Positions 7,356 to 16,890 are shown, counted from the first letter of the stretch. The stretch: 48,258 bases of DNA from Rhodococcoides fascians A44A (GCF_000760735.1 NZ_JMEX01000005.1:434396-482653); one strand, 5' to 3'. Notes: generated by a model not told the origin, from the sequence alone. Numbers and translations: made by a program.

Positions 7356-8168
7356 ATGACTGCGGCGATCAAGACATTCTGGTGGCGTCAGCTCAAACTC
7401 ACCGGCCTTCGACCGAACTTCGGGGACGAGTTGACCCCGGGGCTGGTGAAGTCTCTGTTCGGTCGGAAATGTGCGTGGAGACGGCCGAAGGGCAGCGAGT
7501 TCACCGGCGCCGGTTCGACGCTGGAGATGGTCCAGCTCATGAACGCGCCGAAGACGTTGAAGATATGGGGTTCCGGTTTCGGAGTGCGCGAGGGAACCAC
7601 CGAGAGAAACTTCAGCAATCCTGGGTACGACATCTACGCCGTACGAGGGCAACTCACCCTGGGGCGTGTCGACCAGGACCGCGATATCGCAGTCGGAGAT
7701 CCGGGCCTTCTGGCAAGCAGGGTCTACCCGCCCTCGCAACAGGTGCCCGGTCGAGTCGGCCTCGTCTATCACTGGATGCACAAGAGCGACACAGTCGTCC
7801 AGACCCTCGCACGTGAGGGAAACATCATGCTGATCGATCCGTCGAGGAAGCCGTCCAAGGTCGTCGCGGACATCACGTCCTGTGAGTTCGTGATGTCCAC
7901 GAGCCTGCACGGACTCATCGTCGCGGACTCGTACGGTATCCCGAATGCGTGGATCGAGCTGACGCAGGAGATAGGCGGCAAGGGCTACAAGTTCGAGGAC
8001 TACTACTCCGCATTCGATGGAAAAGCGGTTCAGCATTCGTCCGACCTCGCATGGGATGCGGAGCACATCGAGGCCCTTCGCACCGAGTATCGTCCGATTC
8101 CCAATCTCGCAGAGATTCAGGACAATCTCGTCGCTGCATTTCCATACGCCGCAGTCGACGTACGATGA
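7356..8168 (+). CDS. Polysaccharide pyruvyl transferase family protein
   Basis: A 270-residue enzyme of the PS_pyruv_trans family, which transfers pyruvyl (ketal) groups from phosphoenolpyruvate to sugars of exopolysaccharides and cell-wall glycans. Diagnostic pieces are NFGDELTP (21-28), IWGSGFG (70-76), VRGQLT (96-101), VGDPGLLA (113-120) and STSLHGLIVADSYGIP (181-196), the characteristic C-terminal motif. There is no signal peptide or membrane helix. The ATG at 7356 is set by TATCTT (7344-7349) six bases upstream, a leaderless layout. As far as I recall the M. tuberculosis locus has no such gene here, so it is accessory. Acceptor unknown. Confidence 0.88.
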   Translation: MTAAIKTFWWRQLKLTGLRPNFGDELTPGLVKSLFGRKCAWRRPKGSEFTGAGSTLEMVQLMNAPKTLKIWGSGFGVREGTTERNFSNPGYDIYAVRGQLTLGRVDQDRDIAVGDPGLLASRVYPPSQQVPGRVGLVYHWMHKSDTVVQTLAREGNIMLIDPSRKPSKVVADITSCEFVMSTSLHGLIVADSYGIPNAWIELTQEIGGKGYKFEDYYSAFDGKAVQHSSDLAWDAEHIEALRTEYRPIPNLAEIQDNLVAAFPYAAVDVR

Positions 8169-8262
8169 CCTGACACAAACGAAGTGCGGCGGCGATCGGC
8201 TTCGGACAGCTACGTACCGAGGTGACACGCGGAGTACGTCCCCTCGCGTGCATACTGTGACC

Positions 8263-8721
8263 ATGCGCACTTTTACTTCACCTGAGCAATTGAAGGCAGC
8301 GATCGGCGAGGACCTCGGTAGCAGTGACTGGCTGCAGATCACGCAGGAACGGGTGAACACGTTCGCCGATGCCACGGGTGATCATCAGTGGATCCATGTC
8401 GATGTCGAACGCGCGAAGAAGGAAAGCCCGTTCGGTGCGCCGGTCGCCCACGGTTACTTGAGTTTGTCTCTCGTTCCGCTGCTCAACTGGCAGATCTACA
8501 CCATCGAGAACACGAAACTCGGAATCAACTACGGCTCCAACAAGGTTCGGTTCGTCAATCCGGTGAAGGTGGGTTCGCACGTCCGCTTGCAGACGACGCT
8601 GACATCGGTGGACGAAGTGTCCGGTGGGGCTCTGCAGGTCGTCGCCACCAGCACGCTGGAGATCGAGGGTGAGGCGAAGCCTGCGCTCGTGGCGGAGACG
8701 ATCAGTCGGATCGTGTTCTGA
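8263..8721 (+). CDS. MaoC-type (R)-specific enoyl-CoA hydratase, HtdZ-like
   Basis: A 152-residue hot-dog-fold hydratase that adds water to trans-2-enoyl-CoA. The hydratase-2 motif is FADATGDHQWIHVD (34-47), with the catalytic pair Asp40 and His45, followed by FGAPVAHGYLSLSL (57-70). It is very similar to M. tuberculosis HtdZ (Rv0130) as I remember it, including the opening MRTF and the INYGSNKVRF segment. ATG 8263 is chosen for that N-terminal match. Its 3' end overlaps the convergent bisC gene by 20 bases. Confidence 0.92.
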   Translation: MRTFTSPEQLKAAIGEDLGSSDWLQITQERVNTFADATGDHQWIHVDVERAKKESPFGAPVAHGYLSLSLVPLLNWQIYTIENTKLGINYGSNKVRFVNPVKVGSHVRLQTTLTSVDEVSGGALQVVATSTLEIEGEAKPALVAETISRIVF

Positions 8722-11017
8722 CTGCTGCTCTGTCGAGTAGTTCGGGAGGATCGAACGCGGTGATCGGCGGCAGGTCACCGTCGTAGAGTTCGATCTGCAC
8801 CAGAACGTGCTGACCCGTCGATCCTCGTGCGAGCGAGGATGTGCCGACGTCGGGCGTCAGCACGTTCGGGTTGCCGTGTTTGCACAGCGTGACGGGATCG
8901 GCAGGGTCGAGCGGGTCGTACCACGCACCGGTGGACAGTTGTACGACGCTGTCCATCATGGCGTCGTCGATGATCACACCGGCCAGGCAGGCTCCGCGGT
9001 CGTTGAACACCTTCACCACGTCGCCCGCGGCGATCCCTCGCGCGGCAGCCGCGGCGGGATGGATCCGAATCGGCTCTCGCCCTCCGATTTTCGACGCCTG
9101 GCTGGTAGCACCGTGATCCAGTTGGCTGTGCAATCGAGTGCGGGGCTGATTGGCGATCAAATGCAGAGGATACGTCGCAGCTCGTGCGCCGCCCAACCAT
9201 TCGTCCGGTTCGAACCAGGCCGGGTGTCCGATGCAGTCGGCGTAATCGAAGCCCGCGATCGTCTCGGAGAAGATCTCGATCTTCCCGCTCGGTGTACGCA
9301 GGGCGTTCCGTCGAGGGTCCGCCCGATAGTCGGCGAGCAGGGTGAGGTCGTCCTCGGTGGTCATCCGGAACGAACCGGTGTGCCAGAAGTCGTCGAACTC
9401 CGGGGTGTCGACGCCGGCTGCGCGTAGGTAACCGCGCCACTGGTCGTAGAGATGCTCGACCCACTGCCGGGACGACCGACCTTCGGTGAATGTCTCTGCC
9501 ACGCCCAGCTTCTCGGACAACGCCACGAAGGTGTCGTAGTCGTCACGCGAATCGGCGTATCGAGGTACGGCGCGGTGCATGGCCACGAGCAGCGGATCGT
9601 TGCGGGTGCAACTCAGATCCTCACGTTCGAGCGACGTGGTCGACGGAACGACGATGTCCGCGTGTTTGGCCATCGGCGTCCAGTAAGGATCATGCACGAC
9701 GATGGTGTCCGGACGCGCCAGTGCGCGCCGCAGTCGTCCCAGGTCCTGGTGGTGATGGAACGGGTTGCCCCCCGCCCAGTGCACGAGCTTGATGTCGGGG
9801 TACGTCAGTCGCCTGCCGTCGTAGTCGAACTCGGCACCGGGCCGGAGCAGCATGTCCGAGACCGCGGCCACCGGAATGAAGGACGTGACCGGATTCAGCC
9901 CCTGCGGAAGGGTCGGCAACGGATACGGCACCGGTGCGAGACCAGGCTCGTTCATCGAGCCGTAGCCGTGGCCGAATCCCCCACCCGGGATGCCGATCTG
10001 GCCGAGCATCGATGCCAGCGTCAATCCCATCCACGGGGCTTGCTCACCGCTTCGCACTCGCTGCAGGGACCAGGTGACCGTCAGCAAGGTGCGTTGCGAC
10101 GCCATCGACCTGGCGAGTTCGGTGATCACCTCGGGGGCCAGCCCGGATTTCTCGGACGCCCATGCGGGGGACTTCGGTGTGCCGTCGGTGTCACCGAGGA
10201 GGTAGTGCTCGAACGCGTCGTATCCCGTGGTGTACTCGTCCAGGAATTCTCGGTCGAGCAGGTTCTCGGTCGCCAGTACGTGAGCCAGCCCGAGCATCAC
10301 TGCAACATCCGAGCCTGGACGCGGCGCGAGCCACGTTGCAGCGCCCGACATGTCGTCTCGTAGCGGACTGACGGTGACGATTTTTCCGCCGCGAGCCCGG
10401 AGTTCCGCGAGTGCGGATTCGGTGGGGTGATTCGATGTGCCGCCGTGATTGACGGACGTGTTCTTCACCGGCACTCCGCCGAACGCGACCAGGAGGTCGG
10501 TCTCGCGCGCGATGACATTCCAGGATGTCGACCGTGAGAACAACTTCCAGTGCGCTCCGACGACGTGCGGCATGACCACGGACGTGGCGCCGGTGGAGTA
10601 ACTGTTCACGGACCGGGTGTAACCACCGAGGCAGTTCAGGAAGCGATGAACCTGGGACTGGGCGTGATGGAAGCGCCCGGCACTGGCCCACCCGTAGGAC
10701 CCACCGTAGATCGCAGTGTTTCCGTACCGGTCGATGACCCGCCGGAGTTCGTCGGCGAGGAGGTCGATGAGCTCGTCCCAGGTGACGGAGACGAACTGAT
10801 CGCTTCCGCGATGCTCGCTCGGACCCGGCCCGTCTTCGAGCCACCCTCGTCGCACGGCCGGTCCGGTGACGCGCGAGCGGTGACGTACCGATCCGGGAAG
10901 ATTCCCCAGAACGGGTGACGGGCTCGAATCGCCTGCGTCGGGCGTGATCCCGGTTATCTCACCGTGCGCCGCGTCGGCCCGGAACATGCCCCAGTGGGCC
11001 ATGTGCTGTGCACTCAC
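8702..11017 (-). CDS. bisC: Molybdopterin-dependent sulfoxide/N-oxide reductase (BisC/TorZ type)
   Basis: A 771-residue single-subunit DMSO-reductase-family enzyme with bis-MGD molybdenum cofactor. BisC-type enzymes reduce biotin sulfoxide and free methionine-S-sulfoxide. There is no N-terminal 4Fe-4S cysteine cluster and no twin-arginine signal, so it is a cytosolic BisC-like form (E. coli BisC is of similar length). The probable Mo ligand is Ser141 in NSYSTGATSVVMPHVVG. The cofactor-binding segments WAGGNPFHHHQD and the C-terminal PLHLIANQPRTRLHSQLDHG are family-typical. GTG 11017 overlaps the HAD stop as GTGA, making it the last gene of the hem operon. Electron donor unknown. Confidence 0.92.
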   Translation of the reverse strand: MSAQHMAHWGMFRADAAHGEITGITPDAGDSSPSPVLGNLPGSVRHRSRVTGPAVRRGWLEDGPGPSEHRGSDQFVSVTWDELIDLLADELRRVIDRYGNTAIYGGSYGWASAGRFHHAQSQVHRFLNCLGGYTRSVNSYSTGATSVVMPHVVGAHWKLFSRSTSWNVIARETDLLVAFGGVPVKNTSVNHGGTSNHPTESALAELRARGGKIVTVSPLRDDMSGAATWLAPRPGSDVAVMLGLAHVLATENLLDREFLDEYTTGYDAFEHYLLGDTDGTPKSPAWASEKSGLAPEVITELARSMASQRTLLTVTWSLQRVRSGEQAPWMGLTLASMLGQIGIPGGGFGHGYGSMNEPGLAPVPYPLPTLPQGLNPVTSFIPVAAVSDMLLRPGAEFDYDGRRLTYPDIKLVHWAGGNPFHHHQDLGRLRRALARPDTIVVHDPYWTPMAKHADIVVPSTTSLEREDLSCTRNDPLLVAMHRAVPRYADSRDDYDTFVALSEKLGVAETFTEGRSSRQWVEHLYDQWRGYLRAAGVDTPEFDDFWHTGSFRMTTEDDLTLLADYRADPRRNALRTPSGKIEIFSETIAGFDYADCIGHPAWFEPDEWLGGARAATYPLHLIANQPRTRLHSQLDHGATSQASKIGGREPIRIHPAAAAARGIAAGDVVKVFNDRGACLAGVIIDDAMMDSVVQLSTGAWYDPLDPADPVTLCKHGNPNVLTPDVGTSSLARGSTGQHVLVQIELYDGDLPPITAFDPPELLDRAAVRTRSD

Positions 11018-11700
11018 AGGTCGATGCCGCGGCTTCTCACAGCATCCAGCAATGCAGTGGGTCGCTCGGTCGTCGGAACGGGGTCGACGAGCGCGAACGA
11101 ACATCCGATGGCGCGTGCAGCGCCGTCGGCTTCTTCACTGTCCCCGACCATCAGGGTTCGTGTCGGGTCGACCCCGAGACCGTCGACGGCGATGCGGAAG
11201 ATCTCCGGTTGCGGTTTGACGACTCCGACCTCGAAGGACAGCGTGAACCTGTCGACGTACTTTTCGATGCCGAGCTGCGCGAACGCCGGCCTGATGTCGA
11301 AGGGGATGTTGCTCAGGACACCGACCGAGATAGACCTCGCGGCAAGGGCTTTCACCACCTCGGCCGTGTCGGGATACGGCGTCCAGCTGGCTGCGTCGAC
11401 GACGCGGCCGTACACGGATTCCGCCTGCTCCGGTCGGTCTATTCCGGATTCCTTCAGAACGTGAAGATATGCCTGCCGGTGCAGTGCCGGGTCCAGGTCG
11501 CGGTTCCGCCACGCGTGGCGGGTGATGTCGTCGAACTGCACGACCTCCCCGACCGGTGCGGTCATACGGCGCATCAACTCCGCCGCGTGATGCCCGTCCA
11601 CCGGAGCGCCGTCCGAGTGGGTGACACCGTCGAACCACGAGTCGTCCTCGTCCAGCCGAAAGAGGGTGCCGGAGAAGTCGAAGATGACCGCCTCGATCAT
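11014..11700 (-). CDS. HAD superfamily hydrolase with altered motif I (DFSGT)
   Basis: A 228-residue cap-C1 HAD hydrolase. Motif I is IFDFSGTLF (6-14), where the nucleophile Asp8 is kept but the usual second Asp is Ser. Motif II is the Ser in VLSNIP, motif III is the Lys in VVKPQPEIF, and motif IV is MVGDSEEAD. The substrate is unknown; the Ser in place of the general acid may mean slow phosphatase turnover or a non-phosphate chemistry. The ATG overlaps the hemQ stop (ATGA) and its own stop overlaps the bisC GTG (GTGA), so it is embedded in a translationally coupled operon. Confidence 0.88.
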   Translation of the reverse strand: MIEAVIFDFSGTLFRLDEDDSWFDGVTHSDGAPVDGHHAAELMRRMTAPVGEVVQFDDITRHAWRNRDLDPALHRQAYLHVLKESGIDRPEQAESVYGRVVDAASWTPYPDTAEVVKALAARSISVGVLSNIPFDIRPAFAQLGIEKYVDRFTLSFEVGVVKPQPEIFRIAVDGLGVDPTRTLMVGDSEEADGAARAIGCSFALVDPVPTTERPTALLDAVRSRGIDL

Positions 11701-12392
11701 GGCAGGGATGCCACGAGTGCCTCGACGTCGACGCGTGGTCCGGTGAAGAACGGTGTCTCCTCGCGTACGTGGCGCCGTGCTTCGGTGGCACGCAGGTCGC
11801 GCATGAGGTCGACGATGCGGTCGAGTTCCGGTGCCTCGAAGGCGAGAATCCATTCGTAGTCCCCGAGGGCGAACGACGGCACGGTGTTGGCGCGGACGTC
11901 CTTGTAGCCGCGGGCGGCCATGCCGTGATCGGCGAGCATCGTACGACGCTCCTCGTCGGGCAGCAGGTACCAGTCGATGGAGCGGACGAACGGATAGACG
12001 CAGATGTAGGCGCCCGGGTCCTCACCGGCGATGAACGCCGGTACGTGACTCTTGTTGAACTCGGCCGGGCGATGCAGTGCGGAGTTGCTCCACACCGGGG
12101 TGCTTGCCTTCCCCAGCGCGGTGGTCCGACGGAAGTCGGAGTACGTGGCCTGCAGGTCCTCGATGCGCTCGGCGTGCGTCCAGACCATGAAGTCGGCATC
12201 GGCGCGCATCCCGGCGATGTCGTAGACGCCGCGTACTGCGACGCCTTTCTCTTCCTGGCTCTCGAAGAACACCCGGGCTTCCTTCGATGCGGCGGCGCGG
12301 TCGTCGCCCAGGACTCCTGGGGTGACCTTGTACACCGAGAACATCAGGTAGCGAAGTGTGGAGTTGAGCGCTGAGTAGTCGAGGCGTGCCAT
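11697..12392 (-). CDS. hemQ: Coproheme decarboxylase HemQ (ChdC)
   Basis: A 231-residue chlorite-dismutase-family protein that converts Fe-coproporphyrin III to haem b by two peroxide-dependent decarboxylations, the last step of the coproporphyrin-dependent pathway. It opens with [20 protein letters not shown], nearly identical to my recollection of Rv2676c. It contains the catalytic-tyrosine region [11 protein letters not shown], the LLPDEERR segment, the proximal-His region [17 protein letters not shown] and [10 protein letters not shown]. The start ATG lies 5 bases after the hemY stop. It follows hemE and hemY in one operon. Confidence 0.96.
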   Translation of the reverse strand: MARLDYSALNSTLRYLMFSVYKVTPGVLGDDRAAASKEARVFFESQEEKGVAVRGVYDIAGMRADADFMVWTHAERIEDLQATYSDFRRTTALGKASTPVWSNSALHRPAEFNKSHVPAFIAGEDPGAYICVYPFVRSIDWYLLPDEERRTMLADHGMAARGYKDVRANTVPSFALGDYEWILAFEAPELDRIVDLMRDLRATEARRHVREETPFFTGPRVDVEALVASLP

Positions 12393-12397
12393 GCGCC

Positions 12398-13759
12398 CTA
12401 TCGTGCCACCTCGGATACGGCGGCGGCCGCTCTGGTGGCGGATGCGACACAAGCGGGGACTCCGACGCCGTGGCTCCAGGCACCGGCGACGGCGAGCCCG
12501 GGGACGTCACGGACGGCGGCGTCGATCTCGGCGACTCGCTCGACGTGCCCCGGCGCGTACTGCGGTAGCCCGCCTCGCCAGCGCTGCACCACGGTCTCGA
12601 CCGGTGCGACGTCCAGGCCGGTGACCGTACGCAGATCCTGCGTGGCGATGTCGACGAGTTCCCTGTCGGTCATCTCCAGCGCTGCAGTGTCGCCGAAACG
12701 GCCGAGAGACGCACGCAGCAGCGGTGTTTCCCGCTCCCCCAGGTGCGTCCATTTCCGGCTCGAGAGAGTGAACGCTTTCACCGAGAGTCCTGCGTCGGTG
12801 GCGACGAGGACACCCGAGTTGTCCGGCAGTGCGGTCCCCGGTGGTAGAGACATGGCCACCACGACGGACGACGCGAGTTCGATGTCCGCGGCGGCGTCCG
12901 CGGCGTCAGGAACTGTGTCCGCGAGGATGCGTGCGAGAGCCGGGGCAGGTACGGCGAGAACCACGACGTCCACGTGACCGATGGGGTCGACGCGCCAGCC
13001 ACGCCGCTCTCCCCGGATCGACACGACTTCGGTACCCATGACAGTTCGAGCGTTCGTCGCCGATACCAGCGCGTCGACCAGTACTCCGTACCCGTCGCGG
13101 AGTGCACCGAACACCGGTCCGGAGCTGGGCGGGGGCAGTGCCCGCTTCACGGCAGCCGTCAAGCTGCTCGCTCCTGCGTCGAGTGCTGCGGCCAACGTCG
13201 GCAGCGCGGCCCGTACGCCGATCGAGTCCGACAGTCCGGAGTACACCCCGCCGAGCAAGGGATCGACGGATCGACGAAGCACCTGATCGCCGAACCGACC
13301 ACCCACCAACTCGGCGACGCTGACGTCTTCGCCCACGTTCCAGGTCATCGGCGAGTCGGATTCGGCGGAGATCCTCCGCACGGTCTCGTCGTCGACCATT
13401 CCGCGTAGCGCGACAGCGTCGGACGGGATTCCCATCAAGGTGTCCGGTGGCATCGGATGCAACGCACCGCCCGCGTAGAACAGTGGTCGCCTACCCGCCG
13501 GATGCACCAACTGCTCGGACAGGCCGAGCTCGTCCAGCAGAGCGGGAACCTCGGGCCGTCGCCCGATGAAGGCCTCCGCACCCACGTCGAGTGAACCACC
13601 GGCGATGCGTGCCGTCCGCAACGTTCCGCCGAGCCGCTCGGATGCCTCGACGACGGTGATCTCCGCGTCCGGGCCCAGGCTGCAGCGCAGTCGGTAAGCA
13701 GCGACCAGTCCGGTGATTCCGCCGCCGACCACCGCGGCGCGAGGCGCCGACACCGTCAC
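12398..13759 (-). CDS. hemY: Coproporphyrinogen III oxidase, FAD-dependent (HemY/CgoX)
   Basis: A 453-residue FAD enzyme of the protoporphyrinogen-oxidase family. The N-terminal dinucleotide fold is [16 protein letters not shown], with an acidic beta2 end ([10 protein letters not shown]). The C-terminal FAD-closing segment is [21 protein letters not shown]. Because hemQ is adjacent, the product is expected to be coproporphyrin III rather than protoporphyrin IX (established for the Gram-positive branch). GTG 13759 is chosen because it overlaps the hemE stop in a GTGA junction; a second GTG two codons later is possible. Confidence 0.94.
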   Translation of the reverse strand: MTVSAPRAAVVGGGITGLVAAYRLRCSLGPDAEITVVEASERLGGTLRTARIAGGSLDVGAEAFIGRRPEVPALLDELGLSEQLVHPAGRRPLFYAGGALHPMPPDTLMGIPSDAVALRGMVDDETVRRISAESDSPMTWNVGEDVSVAELVGGRFGDQVLRRSVDPLLGGVYSGLSDSIGVRAALPTLAAALDAGASSLTAAVKRALPPPSSGPVFGALRDGYGVLVDALVSATNARTVMGTEVVSIRGERRGWRVDPIGHVDVVVLAVPAPALARILADTVPDAADAAADIELASSVVVAMSLPPGTALPDNSGVLVATDAGLSVKAFTLSSRKWTHLGERETPLLRASLGRFGDTAALEMTDRELVDIATQDLRTVTGLDVAPVETVVQRWRGGLPQYAPGHVERVAEIDAAVRDVPGLAVAGAWSHGVGVPACVASATRAAAAVSEVAR

Positions 13760-14835
13760 AGCGAATGCACCAGCTCCACGACACGGGTGAGGATCGTGGG
13801 GTCGGTGTCCGGCAGGACTCCGTGGCCGAGGTTGAACACGTGCCCGGTGGCCCCCGCCGCGAGCGCACGATCCGCCTCCGCAACGATTCGCCTCACCTCG
13901 GTCTCGACGGCGTCCCAACCCGCGAACAGCACCGCCGGGTCGAGGTTGCCCTGCAGAGCTTTTCCTGCCCCGACGCGGGTGATCGCGTCGTCGAGTGGGA
14001 TCCGCCAGTCGACGCCGACCACGTCGGCACCCGCGTCGCCCATTGCGCCGAGCAGTTCCCCCGTACCGACTCCGAAGTGAATCTTCGGGACACCGGCCGA
14101 GCTCACCGCGTCGAACACCTTGGTCGAGTGCGGAAGGACGAATTCACGGTAATCGGCGAGTGAGAGTGCCCCCGCCCAGGAGTCGAACAGCTGGAGTGCA
14201 TCGATTCCGGCCGCGAGTTGTGCCGTCAGGAACGTGATGGTGGTGTCCGCAAGTGTGTCCAACAACGTGTGCCAGGTCTGCGGGTCGGACCGCATCAACG
14301 CCTTCGTCTTCTCGTGGTTTCGGCTGGGCCCGCCCTCGACCAGATACGAGGCGAGCGTGAACGGGGCGCCGGCGAAGCCGATCAGCGCTGTCTCGCCCAG
14401 CTCCTTCGTCAGCAGAGCAACGGCGTCCGCTACCGGCTGTACCTGGTCGGCACTCAGCTGCGGTAGTGCATCGACATCGGCACGCGATCGCACCGGATTC
14501 GCCACCACCGGGCCCGTACCGGCGACGATGTCGAGGTCGATGCCTGCGGCCTTGAGCGGCACGACGATGTCCGAGAAGAGAATTGCGGCGTCGACGCCGT
14601 GCCGCCTGACCGGTTGCATCGTGATCTCGGTGACCAGCTCTGCATCGAAGCAGGATTCCAGCATTCCGATCCCGGCCCGGATCGTGCGGTACTCGGGTAG
14701 AGAACGCCCGGCCTGACGCATGAACCACACGGGTCGGCGCGTCGGGACGCGGCCCGCGGCGGCGGCCAACAGGGGCGCGTCGGGAAGGTGGCGACGCGAG
14801 GACGGCGTGTCGGTGCTGGGCGTGACGGTGTTCAT
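13756..14835 (-). CDS. hemE: Uroporphyrinogen III decarboxylase
   Basis: A 359-residue enzyme that decarboxylates the four acetate side chains of uroporphyrinogen III to give coproporphyrinogen III. Signatures include [15 protein letters not shown] near the N-terminus, the catalytic-Asp region [59 protein letters not shown] and the C-terminal [15 protein letters not shown]. The ATG at 14835 is preferred; a GTG at 14853 would add six residues. It is the first gene of hemE-hemY-hemQ-HAD-bisC and is divergent from the DUF3000 gene. Confidence 0.96.
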   Translation of the reverse strand: MNTVTPSTDTPSSRRHLPDAPLLAAAAGRVPTRRPVWFMRQAGRSLPEYRTIRAGIGMLESCFDAELVTEITMQPVRRHGVDAAILFSDIVVPLKAAGIDLDIVAGTGPVVANPVRSRADVDALPQLSADQVQPVADAVALLTKELGETALIGFAGAPFTLASYLVEGGPSRNHEKTKALMRSDPQTWHTLLDTLADTTITFLTAQLAAGIDALQLFDSWAGALSLADYREFVLPHSTKVFDAVSSAGVPKIHFGVGTGELLGAMGDAGADVVGVDWRIPLDDAITRVGAGKALQGNLDPAVLFAGWDAVETEVRRIVAEADRALAAGATGHVFNLGHGVLPDTDPTILTRVVELVHSL

Positions 14836-14944
14836 TGCAGTCCATGCTGCCACGCCTCACGATCGACGCCTCTACGCAGGTCCGTGCTGGTACTTCGGCG
14901 CGCCTCCGACGAACGGGAACGTGAGAAGTCTAACGTCCGGTGAC

Positions 14945-15541
14945 GTGACCACACCCGGATCCGCTGCCGAGCCTGCGCCGTTTCGATCGGCTGTCGAGGC
15001 GATGCACCGGGCAGTCGTGCACCCCTCGATCGAAGTCGGCCCGATCAGACCGCCGCAGCGTCTCGCGCCGTACAGCTATGCGGTGGGCGCCGAGGTCAAG
15101 CACCCTGTCGGTGAGGACGTCGGCGAGCAGTCCGACGGTGACGCATTCGGCCGACTGATCTTGTTGTACGACCCGGACGGTGACGAGGCATGGAACGGCA
15201 CCATGCGCCTCGTCGCCTACATCCAGGCCGACGTCGACGAGACCCTCGCGTCGGACCCACTGCTTCCCGAGGTCGGGTGGAGCTGGCTGGTCGATGCTCT
15301 CGGTAGTCGTGCCGAGCCGGTGACCGCGCTGGGTGGGACTGTCACATCGACCAGTTCCGTCCGGTACGGGGACATCGCCGGGCCCCCGAAGGCGCATCAA
15401 CTCGAGCTCCGCGCGTCGTGGACGGCGGGATCGGTGGAGCTCGCGTCACACGTGGAGGCGTTCTGCGAGGTCCTGGCCTACGCCGCCGGATTGCCTCCGG
15501 CCGGGATCACCGAGTTACGGAGCACAGCCGAGAAACGGTGA
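14945..15541 (+). CDS. DUF3000 family protein
   Basis: A 198-residue soluble protein of the actinobacterial DUF3000 family, function unknown. Conserved-looking parts are PFRSAVEAMHRAVVHPSIEVGPI, RLILLYDPDGDEAWNGTMRLVAY and WSWLVDALGS. The GTG at 14945 is chosen because it directly precedes the conserved N-terminus and lies eight bases after TAACGT (14931-14936), a possible leaderless promoter. It sits between hemE and rnd, the position of Rv2680. Coexpression with RNase D is possible, although rnd has its own -10-like box. Confidence 0.8.
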   Translation: MTTPGSAAEPAPFRSAVEAMHRAVVHPSIEVGPIRPPQRLAPYSYAVGAEVKHPVGEDVGEQSDGDAFGRLILLYDPDGDEAWNGTMRLVAYIQADVDETLASDPLLPEVGWSWLVDALGSRAEPVTALGGTVTSTSSVRYGDIAGPPKAHQLELRASWTAGSVELASHVEAFCEVLAYAAGLPPAGITELRSTAEKR

Positions 15542-15605
15542 CGCGACCCGAACTGGATCGTGAGTTCGCACGCGGTCCGCTCGTTTGGGCTTAGAGTCAC
15601 CTCTC

Positions 15606-16877
15606 ATGTCAGCGACAAGTTCCAGTGAACCGTCGGATGTAACGGACGGTCCTCCGCCTGCCGTTCCTCTGCTCGCGCCCGCCGACGGTGTCCCCCCGGT
15701 CGTCGACACCGTCGCCGGCGTCGCCGAGGCCGCGGCTGCACTGGCGGGCGGTCACGGTCCGCTCGCAGTGGACGCCGAACGTGCGTCGGGTTTTCGCTAC
15801 TCCCAGCGTGCGTACCTGCTGCAATTTCGCCGCCGCGGTGCGGGAACGGTCCTGCTGGATCCGATACCGGTCACCGGGCAGCTCACCGCCTTGGCCGAGG
15901 TGATCAACCCGTTGGAGTGGGTGTTGCACTCGGCCGACCAGGATCTTCCCGGCCTCGAAGAACTGGGCCTCGTCCCGACGACGCTGTACGACACCGAACT
16001 TGCCGGCCGTCTGGCAGGCTTCGAGCGCGTCGGACTCGGCGCGATCGTCGAGAGAACGCTCGGCCTCTCGTTGCAGAAAGGGCACGGCGCCGCCGATTGG
16101 TCGACGCGGCCACTCCCGGACACGTGGTTGAACTACGCCGCACTGGATGTGGAAGTACTGCTGGAACTGCGCGACGCGATGGCCGCCGAACTCGAGAGCC
16201 AAGGCAAGACGGAGTGGGCGGCGCAGGAGTTCGCACACATTCTGACCCTCGGTCCCCCGAAGCCGAAGACCGACCGTTGGCGCCGGACATCGGGTATCCA
16301 TGCGGTGAAATCTCAGCGTGTCCTCGCGGCGGTGCGTGAACTGTGGCAGGCGCGCGACGAGATCGCTCGCCGCCGCGACATCGCCGCGGGACGGGTTCTG
16401 CCGGACTCGGCCATCGTCGCCGCCGCCACCTCGGATCCGAAGAACGAGAACGAGTTGAAGGCGTTACCTGTCTTCGGCGGCCCCCGCCAGCGCCGGTCCG
16501 CGAAAGTATGGCTGGGCGCGCTCGGCCGGGCACGCGCACTGCCCGCCTCCGACCTGCCGCCCAAGGCAGCACCGTTCGACGGTCCTCCCCCGGTGAATCG
16601 GTGGGCTCGCCGCGACCAGGATGCCGCCGATCGGCTCGCCGCGACGCGAGCGGCAATGACGGAACTCAGCGAGCGCGTGTCGGTTCCCGTCGAGAATCTG
16701 CTGCTTCCCGATCTGTTGCGCCGGCTCGTGTGGGACTGGAAGCCGCTGACGTCGACCGACGCCGCGGGTGCGATCGAGCACGAGCTGGCCGACGGCGGGG
16801 CCCGTCCCTGGCAGCGTGAGCTCGTCGTCCCAGTGCTCACGGCCGCATTGACCCCTCCTCAAGTTACCGACGGGTAA
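15606..16877 (+). CDS. rnd: Ribonuclease D-like 3'-5' exoribonuclease
   Basis: A 423-residue DEDDy exonuclease with an HRDC domain, expected to trim tRNA and other small RNA 3' ends. Catalytic acids are visible as the D-x-E in LAVDAERASGFRYS (Exo I), the Asp in HSADQDLPGLE (Exo II) and YAALDVEVLLEL (Exo III, Tyr plus Asp). The HRDC-like region begins around VKSQRVLAAVRELWQARDEI. The DxE and the other acids are intact. The ATG at 15606 lies eight bases after TAGAGT (15592-15597). Orthologue of Rv2681 by order. Its stop codon lies inside a small palindrome that is part of the next promoter region. Confidence 0.92.
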   Translation: MSATSSSEPSDVTDGPPPAVPLLAPADGVPPVVDTVAGVAEAAAALAGGHGPLAVDAERASGFRYSQRAYLLQFRRRGAGTVLLDPIPVTGQLTALAEVINPLEWVLHSADQDLPGLEELGLVPTTLYDTELAGRLAGFERVGLGAIVERTLGLSLQKGHGAADWSTRPLPDTWLNYAALDVEVLLELRDAMAAELESQGKTEWAAQEFAHILTLGPPKPKTDRWRRTSGIHAVKSQRVLAAVRELWQARDEIARRRDIAAGRVLPDSAIVAAATSDPKNENELKALPVFGGPRQRRSAKVWLGALGRARALPASDLPPKAAPFDGPPPVNRWARRDQDAADRLAATRAAMTELSERVSVPVENLLLPDLLRRLVWDWKPLTSTDAAGAIEHELADGGARPWQRELVVPVLTAALTPPQVTDG

Positions 16878-16890
16878 TACCCGCTACAGT
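16871..16890 (+). promoter_or_regulatory. fadA promoter with overlapping palindrome
   Basis: TACAGT (16885-16890) is a good SigA-type -10. Immediately upstream, CGGGT-AAT-ACCCG (16871-16883) is a perfect 5-bp inverted repeat occupying the promoter spacer and including the rnd stop codon. This is where a repressor would bind, but I do not recognise the motif as a known operator. Confidence 0.45.
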
